Of a stretch of 64,000 nt of DNA, positions 46,601 to 55,845 are shown one piece after another. The translations under genes were made by a program, and so were the position numbers. The notes beneath the pieces were generated by a model. The model was not told where the DNA came from, did not search any database, and saw only the letters and a program-made list of their open reading frames with translations. This stretch comes from Cyclina sinensis. Its lineage: Eukaryota; Mollusca; Bivalvia; Venerida; Veneridae. The stretch spans positions 6,318,206 to 6,382,205 of the forward strand of contig JAAONU010000018.1 of the NCBI GenBank assembly GCA_012932295.1. The letters are read 5' to 3'. Each line of letters opens with the position of its first letter. The first letter of the stretch is position 1.

Positions 46601-49020
46601 TATAAGAAAATCTAAAAAAAATCTTCTTGTCAGAAACCGTAAGTTATAGAGCTTAGATATTTGGTGTGTAGCATTGTCTAGTGGACCTCTACCAAGTTTG
46701 TTCAAATCCTGGCCTCTGGGTCAAAAATGACCCCGCCCCAGGGGCCACTAGTTTTACATAGAGTTATATAGGAAAATCTTAAAAAATCTTCTTGTCAGAA
46801 ACCGTAAGTTATAAAGCTTAGATATTTGGTGTGTAGCATTGTCTAGTGAACCTCTACCAAGTTTGTTCAAATCCTGTCCTCTGGGTCAAAAATGGCCCCG
46901 CCCCAGGGGCCACTAGTTTTACATAGAGTTATATAGGAAAATCTTTTCAAAAATCTTCTTGTCAGAAACCGTAAGTTATAGAGCTTAGATATTTGGTGTG
47001 AAGCATTGTCTAGTGGACCTCTACCAAGTTTGTTCAAATCCTGGCCTCTGGGTCAAAAATGACCCCGCCCCAGGGGCCACTGGTTTTACATAGAGTTATA
47101 TAGGAAAATCTTAAAAAATCTTCTTGTCAGAAACCGTAAGTTATAAAGCTTAGATATTTGGTGTGTAGCATTGTCTAGTGAACCTCTACCAAGTTTGTTC
47201 AAATCCTGTCCTCTGGGTCAAAAATGGCCCCCCCAAGGGGCCACTAGTTTTACATAGAGTTATATAGGAAAATCTTTTCAAAAATCTTCTTGTCAGAAAC
47301 AGTAAGTTATAGAGCTTAGATATTTGGTGTGAAGCATTGTCTAGTGGACCTCTACCAAGTTTGTTCAAATCCTGGCCTCTGGGTCAAAAATGACCCCGCC
47401 CCAGGGGCCACTAGTTTTACATAGAGTTATATAGGAAAATCTTAAAAAATCTTCTTGTCAGAAACCGTAAGTTATAGAGCTTAGATATTTGGTGTGAAGC
47501 ATTGTCTAGTGTCCTCTACCAAATTTGTTCAAATCCTGGCCTCCGGGTCAAAAATGGCCCCGCCCTCGGGGGTCACTTATTTTACATAGAGTTATATAGG
47601 AAAAACTAAAAAATCTTCTTGTCAGAAACAAGAAGGCCTACAGTTAAGATATTTGGTATGTAGCATTGTCTAGTGGACCTCTACCAAGTTTGTTCAAATC
47701 ATGGCCTCTGGGTCAAAAATGGCCCCACCCCAGGGGTCACTTGTTTTACATAGAGTTATAGAGGAAAATCTTAAAAAAATCTTCTTATCAGAAACCGTAA
47801 GTTATAGAGCTTAGATATTTGGTGTGTAGCATTGTCTAGTGGACCTCCACCAAGTTTGTTCAAATCCTGGCCTCTGAGTCAAAAATGGCCCCGCCCCAGG
47901 GGCCACTAGTTTTACATAGAGTTATATAAGAAAATCTTAAAAAAATCTTCTGGTCAGAAACGGTAAGTTATAGAGCTTAGATATTTGGTGTGTAGCATTA
48001 TCTAGTGGATCTCTACCAAGTTTGTTAGAAAAATGTCCCTAGGGTCACTATTGGCCCCGCCCGAGGGGTCACAAGTTTTAAATAACAATATAGAAGAAAA
48101 TCTTTAAAAATCTTCTTGTCTGAAACCACAAGACCTAGAATTTTAAAATTTGGCATGAAGCAAGCTTTATCAAGCTTTTTCAAATTATTGGATTAGGTTA
48201 AAGGTCAAGGAGGCTAAAAGTAGATTTATCTACTGTACCTCATAGAGCCTTCATTTATAGACCAATATCTTTGATATTCAGTATAGAGGTTCCTTGCATG
48301 GACCTCTACCCATGGGTAGGGTTTGAGGTCACTGGGTCAAGGTCAAGGTCACCATAGCTTATAATAGATATTTCTACTTTCTGTCATAGAGCCTTTATTT
48401 ATTGACTGATATTTTACATATTTGGTTTGTAGGCACTTACATATTTTCAATTAAAAAATGAAATACTGCTTAACAGCAAACCTAAGTACTCAGGTGAGCG
48501 ATCCAGGGCCATCATGGCCCTCTTGTTATTTAATAAAGCCATTGTTGTTTGATCAAACATTAACTTGTCTCCCAGTCTGGTGTTGTTATGCATGTCTGTA
48601 ATGCTTTTATATAAAAATATGAGCCAATGTATTGTACATGTTTTCATTTCAAATTCTGTTGTGTGTGTGTTTTTTTTTTATCAAACTCTTATTACCATCA
48701 CTAAGCCACTTATTCCTAATCACTAACATCTGTTAATTTCTTAAAAAGAACAGACTATTAGGTAAATTTTACTGTAACAATGGTATTTAATGGAATAGAG
48801 TCACTATTTTGTACTAAATGATCAGTAAAATTCATAAATTGCATTAATTTATATCATTTTTCATAGATGAACTGTAAAATGATATGAAATTCATTTTTTT
48901 TCTCTCCAGAAAAACCGAAGTGACCTTGAAACAGAACCTCATAAAAGGAATGGATTGTCCTGGATAAAACCCGGCACAACACAGACTTTCTCACAAGAGG
49001 ATTGTAATTCTGTGTATTGA
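34627..49020 (+). CDS. AKTIP: AKTIP / Fused toes (FTS) orthologue, catalytically inactive E2 variant
   Basis: Eleven exons are read: 34627-34637, 37550-37580, 40335-40493, 40892-41022, 41750-41814, 42319-42419, 42851-42939, 43199-43297, 43790-43897, 45498-45558 and 48910-49020. All have GT/AG sites and matching phases: 966 nt, 321 residues plus stop (human ~292). The UBC-like fold starts [20 protein letters not shown] and includes [49 protein letters not shown] and [20 protein letters not shown]. The C-terminus has [17 protein letters not shown] and [10 protein letters not shown], both AKTIP signatures. Where active E2 enzymes have HPN plus a catalytic Cys, this has FHPVVDP and no Cys, as expected for FTS. 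Known role: with Hook and FHIP proteins it forms the FHF complex that links vesicles to dynein; AKT1 binding and telomere roles are reported in vertebrates. The N-terminal ~90 residues are divergent, and the first two exons are the least certain. Confidence 0.9.
34931..35220 (+). mobile_element. tRNA-derived SINE just inside AKTIP intron 1
   Basis: GGTGGATCAGTGGTCCAGTG gives an A-box-like head, 'cctgagatcgacccc' a B-box-like site, and the body has 'cgatgagatgttaaaccagt' and 'ggcgtcggtcatatgggcaa'. The tail is AATAAATAAATTCAGATAGA. It is better preserved than the related copy at 33600-33830. Confidence 0.65.
35221..37549. other. AKTIP intron 1 remainder, no gene seen
   Basis: AT-rich intronic DNA after the SINE. 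It includes a T/G-rich run near 35655-35690 and no supported exon. Confidence 0.4.
39077..39354 (+). CDS. Candidate alternative first exon or stray coding module in AKTIP intron 2
   Basis: A pyrimidine-rich acceptor (tcttctttttag, ends 39076) is followed by a leader with an in-frame stop and an ATG at 39136. The reading frame [20 protein letters not shown] continues with [18 protein letters not shown] to TLSSAAN, 73 codons, at a consensus donor (GCTAAT|gtaagc, 39354/39355). The donor is phase 0 and the next AKTIP exon (40335) starts in phase 0, so splicing would add this N-terminus to AKTIP in frame. The composition looks coding (Trp, charged residues), and the module resembles small uncharacterised modules I associate with bivalve proteins, which is recall rather than an alignment. 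No domain is assigned. Confidence 0.4.
45869..48526 (+). mobile_element. Pearl-like tandem-core element, family A, copy 2, in AKTIP intron 10
   Basis: Left terminus TTTTTAGCTCACCTGAGCAC with hairpin (CTGAGCAC..GTGCTCAG) is followed by TCCGTCGTCCGTCCGTCCGTC. About 13 units of ~166 bp follow, with 'gagcttagatatttggtgtg', 'agcattgtctagtggacctc' and 'gaaaccgtaagttatagagc'. A unique end contains 'gtcaaggtcaaggtcacca', then CTCAGGTGAGCGAT, the GGGCCAT/ATGGCCC hairpin and CTTGT at 48526. It is the most complete family-A copy and occupies ~80% of the intron without touching the splice sites. Confidence 0.88.
46540..47540 (+). repeat. Dimeric higher-order repeat inside the family-A array
   Basis: Units alternate between 'cctgtcctctgggtcaaaaatggcc' and 'cctggcctctgggtcaaaaatgacc' types (near 46540, 46710, 46870, 47040, 47205, 47370). 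A TTTTCA insertion before 'aaaatcttcttg' also recurs every second unit. The repeating block is thus ~332 bp, two monomers, in about three copies. Confidence 0.65.
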
Positions 49021-51109
49021 GATTGTCCATCTCTGAAAAACTGAACAGTTCCTATTGGCATTTAATTCAGTGATAAATATTTTGTCTGATTTCACATTAT
49101 GGGATAAGTCTGAAAAGAAAAACTGTGGTAGACTTCTACATGCTGTGTTATGGGTATCATTTATCATGTAGACTCAAAAATGGGAAAGTGTTAAAACATA
49201 TCACTGACTCTGAGATTAGTTTATAAATGAATTATATGTCTTTAGTATGTGTGAAATTATTTATGACTGCAGTAAAAATATATTTAGATGCCAGTTACTT
49301 ATGGCACTTGAAATAAAATAAATGAAATATTTGAAATATGTTATACAAGTCACAGATTAAAAAAAAAAGAGTAATATGATAAATTTGCAATTTGAATGAG
49401 AATGAAAGCATTGTATCCTAGAACTCATTCTATTACACAACTGCAATAATAAATTGTGCTTTCATCATTTGGAAGAGAAGTACTTTCTACAAGGCATATG
49501 TATTTTACATAAGAGAATCTAAAAAGGAGAGCAGTATTTTTAGAATTCCTGTCTGGTGATGTCAGATATTTCATCAGTCGTTTGAAGTAGAAAATTTATA
49601 ATAGCATTAAAGATTGAAGAAAACAAGTTATTTTTGACTTTATGATCTAAATCAAGGTTGTTGACAACGAACTAGAAATAACCTTTGTTTCCTAACTTTC
49701 CTTACATTTATTTCAGGATATTCATGTTAAGTAGTTTTTTTCATTTATGGCTCGTAGAATTTTCACTTTTCTTTCTTAAAAAAAATATGGATAGCATTAT
49801 ATAGAAATTCATGTCAAGATTGCAGTTGTACATGTGCTCTAGGTTTCTAGTGAAGAAATTGTTTTTTATGAATATTTTTGCACCCTGTAACAAATAAGAT
49901 TTATTTTGAAGTATCGGCAAACTAATATTAAAATGATCAGCATATTTTCTAGAATATTTTAATGTTGGGATAAATGAATTGAGGTGTCAGAGCAGAACAG
50001 TTCTCAGTGCTACTTTATTAGGAAGCTGAGAGAACGTTTTCGCTTTCAGTCCTGTGAATGAAAAAAAAAAGAACAACAACAACAACATTTGAACTTTGGT
50101 CAGTGTCGTTAGCAGTTATTGATTTGTGTTGCAGAAATGAACATCTGCTAAGTTCTTAGAATATTTAATGATTGGAATGAATGAAAGAAGAACATAAAAT
50201 TGAAACTTGTGATTAATTATGTTAATTATTTTGTATTAAGCTATTATGCAGGAATTATTTTATAAGATTTTTTTCTGTATCATAATGATATAAGAATGTA
50301 AGTTACTGTAAATTTATGTTAAAATATTCTACTGTCAGACCACAATGGTCTGATCTTAATGCTACAGAAATGAATTGTGCAATATAAGACAGTACATGAA
50401 AACTATTATGTTTTGCTATAAATAGATTTTTGTTTAAATAGATGTTTTTGTATACCTTAGTGTGAATTTTTAGGGCCATGAGATTAAGTGACACCTGAGC
50501 AACCACAGGGTTATCTCCCTGTCTGTTAGTAGAAAACATTTGTAAATCTTTTTTACAGAGGGAAAGAATTCGTTTTGTTTGGACATTTTCAAAGTTGAAA
50601 TTTTGTGAAAATTGATTATTTTGCTATAGTCACATACTTTATATTTCAGTGTTTTTTTTAGGAAGTAGAGATGGCTCAAGTCAAACCAAACCATGAAAAT
50701 ATGCAATGAATAAAACGAAAAACACCATCTTTTTTCTTAGCTTTTCCATACCAGATTCTAAAAAATTACTAGCTTAGTTGTTTGAAATCAATATAGATCT
50801 TAAATAGGAAATGCACTCTGTAAATAATTCCCCCTTGGAGAAATTTAACTTGAATATGTTATCACACTTCTGTGACTCCACTAAACAAGTTGACAATATG
50901 TAGGGGAAAATTCATTGGCTTTTAAAATATGGTGGTAATTAATCATCACCATGTGTACATTAGCCATGATTCGGTCCAAGTTCAAGATCACAGAGCATCC
51001 TTTAAGACCAGTAAAATAGCATCAGTTCCTCCATGTTCAAAGAATTTCTTCATACTATTAGTCACAAAACCACTGTAAATCTACCAATTTATGCGTTTCC
51101 AATTTCCTA
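49021..51109. other. AKTIP 3' UTR and downstream AT-rich DNA, no gene seen
   Basis: No coding frame with domain support. An (AAC)n microsatellite lies at ~50072-50087. Confidence 0.4.
49312..49317 (+). terminator. AKTIP: Polyadenylation signal AATAAA of AKTIP
   Basis: AATAAA lies 292 nt after the stop codon, overlapping a second AATAAA in 'aaataaaataaatg'. Others further down are possible, so the true 3' end may be longer. Confidence 0.45.
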
Positions 51110-51391
51110 TTAAATTGTGATCAGGTTCTTTACCCTGAGACTGCTTCCTGTACTTTTATAATTGGCATGGAACCACAGTTTTTCATCAAAGATTACGCCT
51201 AAGTACTTATATTTTTTGGCTAAGTTATTATAACCAATATGGTAACTAAATTCGGTAGGTGGTTGTCGTCCTCTTCTAAAGTGAATACGTTTTGATTTTT
51301 CCATGTTTAATACACACCATCTCTTGCACCATTTACGGAGCGTATCGAGCATAGTTTGCAGGTCATGTTTGGATTTCAACATACAAATCAA
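51110..51391 (-). pseudogene. LINE reverse-transcriptase fragment
   Basis: The minus-strand frame reads SKHDLQTMLDTLRKWCKRWC, MEKSKRIHFRRGRQ and KKYKYLGVIFDEKL. This is the post-catalytic 'thumb' region of non-LTR retrotransposon polymerases (L..W...W.L..N..K...M.F...., YLGV.D..L). Only ~95 codons remain, with no catalytic motif, and it differs in sequence from the LINE at 22485-23600. Confidence 0.7.
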
Positions 51392-52059
51392 GGATTTATG
51401 CTCATCTACCTATATTTGGGCAGATTTGAAACAAATTATTGAAAAAATGTGATTTGTTGTGTTCAAAATATTCTGCTTATGGACAGACAGATGGAAATAT
51501 AGTCAGTTTGGGGAATAACATAATACATTCCTTTCACAGATAATTCAGAGCAACCTCTTAGGCTACTACTGGTATGAAAGGTGTATCGATAATGGATCTG
51601 ACTGGTATGAGATGTCATTCATAAATTTTTATTCTTTGTATCAAACACAAACCAATAATTGTCTTTCTCATACTATTTATTGATCAAAACATAACTTTCA
51701 TAGTAAAAAAAACACATCCAAGCACTATACCTGTTTGGCTTTCCCTTACACAGTAAGTCTCTAAAATCTGATTGGCTGACTTAAACTTTGTCCTATCACC
51801 AGCCCGACATGGCAGACTGATGAGAGAATAAATCCAGATTTTACACCTACACAGGCAAACTGAGTAGCACTTTATTATGCTTTAAAACAAAACAAAAATC
51901 AAAGTAAAGCTTTGTGGAGAATGTGAGTTCAGATAATGTCTTGAAAAAATCTTGAATATTCAATAACAGTTCTGAAAGCTTCAAAAAAAACCCCAAAAAC
52001 TAAAAACAAAAAAAAAAAAACAAATAAAAAAACAAAAAAACAAAAAACTACTCAAAGAA
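51392..52059. other. Intergenic DNA ending in an A-rich tract
   Basis: An A-rich low-complexity tract spans ~51980-52058, directly abutting the next element. No gene seen. Confidence 0.4.
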
Positions 52060-53045
52060 ACAAGAGGGCCATGATGGTCCTAAATCACTCACCTTAGTCC
52101 CATTGCTCTGGGGGCCAAAACTGGAACCCATGATGGGATCAGGTTTGTTCAGGAAAAGAAAAGAGATCTAATGTTTATAAATTTTTTGTGAAAGCTTGGT
52201 GGAAATTGAATAATGCGAGCCTAATACCATGACCTAAGGCCGAAAACAATTTTTTAACATGTCACCTTGACGCCTGTTACCTCAAACCCCACTCACTGGT
52301 AGAGGTCAATGCAAGAAACCTACATAGCAAATATTTAAAATATTGATCAATAAATGAAGGCTTCATAATGAAAAGGTAGAAAAATAAAAAATTTTCTGAC
52401 CAAATTTATTAGAAGATTTCCCTGTGTAAGTCCATACAAAATATGCCTATTTTGGCCCTTTAACCCATGACTGGAGCTGGCCAATATAAGAAAGGAATAA
52501 AGATCTAATGCTGGTCAATGTTTAGTAGAACTTTGGTTGAAATCAAATAAAAAAATAAAACCATTACAATGTGCACAATTCAAACCAAAACTGGAACTTC
52601 TATCATGCAGACAAAGCGAAATATGCCTGTTTTGTCTCTATCTGGGCCCATAACTCCATAATGCATGATGAGATCAGGTCACTTCAAGAAAAGAACCAAG
52701 ATCTACTGGTGATACAAGTGATGAGATCAGGCCACTTCAAGAAAAGAACCGAGATCTACTGGTGATAAAAGTTCTTTGCAAGTTTGGTTAAAATCAAATA
52801 AAAAATTAACCTTCTATCATGCAGACATCGCAAAATATGCCTGTTCTGCCCCTATCAGGGCCCATAAATCCATAATGCATGATGGGATCAGGGTGCTTCA
52901 AGAAGGAATTGTCTGGTGATTCAAGCTCTGTACTGTGCAAGTTTGGTACAAATTAAATTATAAATGAAAATTCTGTCATGCAGACAAAAAATTGATGCAC
53001 ATAACGCATGCACGGATGATGGACATCAGGTGATCATAAAAGCTG
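52060..53045 (-). mobile_element. Tandem-core element with GGGCCAT hairpin terminus, copy 3a
   Basis: It begins ACAAGAGGGCCATGATGGTC. The core has units with 'gatgggatcaggtcacttca', 'agaaccaagatctactggtg' and 'gtttggttaaaatcaaataa', ending in 'cacggatgatggacatcagg', a GGAC-type tail. This core differs from family A but shares blocks with the adjacent copy 3b, so it is a mosaic. The far terminus is missing. Confidence 0.6.
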
Positions 53046-53405
53046 ATGATGGGTTTTAATACTTGTATGTCTGGTTGAAGTTTTTCATTTTGGTAAGGAA
53101 TATTTCCAAACTGAAGTTGAATTTGCAATGAACTCAATACACTAAAATATATTAAATGTTTAAAACTTGACAGCTTTTGTATTTGTTTAAAATACACCTG
53201 CTATGTAGTCAAATGATACAATGAAACTAAACACTGTGAAAAAGCAACAAGAAATCCTATCAAATGTTCATTTTCAATACACTGAGCAAACAAAACTGAT
53301 TATTCAGAAAACTAAAGTTGCACAAAAGGTACACAAGAACAATGCAAAATACTAGTAAACCATAATGGACACACACACTTTCAATACTTTCAAACAGGTA
53401 AGTAG

Positions 53406-54535
53406 ACAAGAGGGCCATGATGGCCCTTTAATCACTCACCTGAAAAAACTGCAACTTTCTTCACATACCAAATATCTAAAATCCAGGCCTTGCGGTTTCT
53501 GACAAGATGATTTTTTAAGTTTTACCTATGTCAGTCCATATAAAACTAAGTGGGTTGGGGCCAATTTTGATTTTTAGCCTTGGTGACCTTGACCCTAGTG
53601 AATTAAAATCCAACCCAAGGACAGATGCTTATGATAAATACATACCAAATATCTAAGGTATACAGTATGTCAATAAATGAAGATTTAAGCAAGTGGTTTG
53701 TAAGTTTATCAAAGCTCTGAAACCATGCAGACATGGCAAAACAAGCCTATTCTGGCCCCCATACCTCTGAAACACATGATGGGATCAGGTCAGTTCAGGA
53801 AAAAATGGAGATCTATTGTTTATAAATGTTATGTGAAAGTTTGATTGAAATTGAATCCGTTGCAAGCATAACACTTTGACATAAGGTAGTGTGTTTTTAT
53901 CAACCTCTAGGCCTTGTTGTTTCAGAAGAGAAGATTTAATAATTTTTCCCTATATAAGCCTTTGTAAAATCATTTGGCCCCTAGGGCAGTGTCAATTTTG
54001 AGTCTGGGGCCACGATTTCAACAAACTGGTAGAGGACCACTAGACAATGCTATGTACAAAATATCTTAGCCCAAAGCCTTGAGGTTTCAGACAAGAAGAT
54101 TTTTTAAGTTTTCCCTATATTAGCCTATATAAAATCATGTACCCCTCGGGCAGGGTCAATTTTGAGCCTGAGGCCATGATTTGAACAAACTTGGTAGAGG
54201 ACCACTAGACAATGCTACATACCAAATATCTCAGTTCTAGGCCTTGCAGTTTCAGAGACTAAGATTTTTTTTAAATTTTCACTTTTTAAATCTACTTTTA
54301 TCTATCTAATATTTAGCTCATCTGGCCTAGATCTACAATGGACCAGAACCATTAGAATAAATTTGATAGAGCTTCATGCAAGGAACATTCTGGCCATGTT
54401 TATCAAATTTGGCCTGCTAGTTTCAAAGGAGTTGTCCTTTGAAGTAACTGTGAACGACAGATGCCAACGGACGATGGACAATCACTGATCCTAAAAGCTC
54501 ACGAGCTGCGTGCTCAGGTGAGATAAAAAAATAAT
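53406..54535 (-). mobile_element. Tandem-core element, family A relative, copy 3b
   Basis: A second ACAAGAGGGCCATGATGGCC terminus starts here in the same orientation as 3a. Units carry 'taccaaatatctcagttcta', 'agacaagaagattttttaag' and also the 'catgcagacatggcaaaaca' block of 3a. The far end shows 'gacggatgccaac'-like text, 'ggacgatggacaatcactga' and an AGCTCACGAGC..GCTCAGGTGAG terminus, so this copy keeps both ends. Confidence 0.7.
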
Positions 54536-55845
54536 ATTATTTTGTTGACATAAGTAAATAAATAAGATCTGACTCTTTAGAAAATTTTATTTCAACAACA
54601 TGAATGATTTGAACTAAACTAAAATGTTTATCTTTCACAAAAGATCATCTTTAAATATACCTATTACCGCACTGTTACTGCAGTTTGTTCAGTCAGCCTT
54701 AAGAGAAAAAAACCCAACTTGCCCAAGGATCACCCTTGGTTTTCCAATACATTTTAACGATGAAAAACAACAACAAACTTCTTAATTCTTTACATGTACA
54801 AAGAGTTGGTTTTGTTGTGAAACATATCACTACAATTACATGTATTTATGATATGAATTTTGAGGGGAGGATGGATAGGGGATTAAAGCCTTGGAAGACA
54901 CTGGAAGAGTAAAAAAAAACAACAACAGAACAGGTAAGTGAGATATCATCAACTGAATTACTTATAACAGAGATATTCCAGGACATAAACAGAAGTTAGG
55001 CAGCAAGCAAACGGGTCAAACATTCAAAGATCTATGAACTTAACAAATCACTAACAACTTCAAAAACTTGTAATCTCAATTAAAATTTGATAGCATAGGA
55101 TTATTATATAGAGCTCAATACTGAAGATAATAAGATAAATCTGAAGTGACCAGCATTGTTTCTTTAGAGAATAACAGTGTAAATGAAGAATATGGCCTGT
55201 AAGCTTCTACTGTATTATTAGTAAGCAAGAACTACATGTACTCTTGTGCAAACTGTGAAAGCACTTGCATAAACATTTATCCATAATTCACTTTTTAAAA
55301 ATCTACAAACAAAAATAATACTTGCTGGAAATAACTTACAGAGCTATCATTACATAATGCAATGTTTCGATATCACTGATTTTAAAATATAATTGTTATG
55401 GAAATAATTCCAAATTGACCCTGTGACCTCAAAGTGGGTGTGGCGGACAGAGCTCATCAAGCTGCATGCACCTGTCAAGCTTGGAGGCTGTAAGTGGAAG
55501 GATTTCCGTGTTATGGTCAAGGTTAAAGTTTTGTGACAAAGAAACACACAGACAGACAGACAAAAATCAATATGCCCTCCCTCTGGAGGCAAAAGAAATC
55601 AATTAAGATATATTCTAGATATTAAACATACTTCTCCAAACTCTGCAGAGTGAATACTATAATTACAATATAGTTATCGCAGACACAACTTAATATGACA
55701 CAATAGTTGAATGTAAATAAAACATTTACTCAAACAAAAACCATGGCCACATTGGTTACAGATGACAGAGGGAAGTAACTCTGCACAGAGATTGGTGTTA
55801 CTGATAATTTATAATAAAGCTACATAAGCACTTGAAGCTAGTAAT
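54536..55845. other. Intergenic DNA with a single-unit repeat fragment
   Basis: At 55395-55595, 'gacctcaaagtgggtgtggc', 'tgcacctgtcaagcttggag' and 'acagacagacagacaaaaat' look like one unit and the GACA tail of another tandem-core family. The rest is AT-rich with an (AAC)n stretch near 54918 and no gene. Confidence 0.4.
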
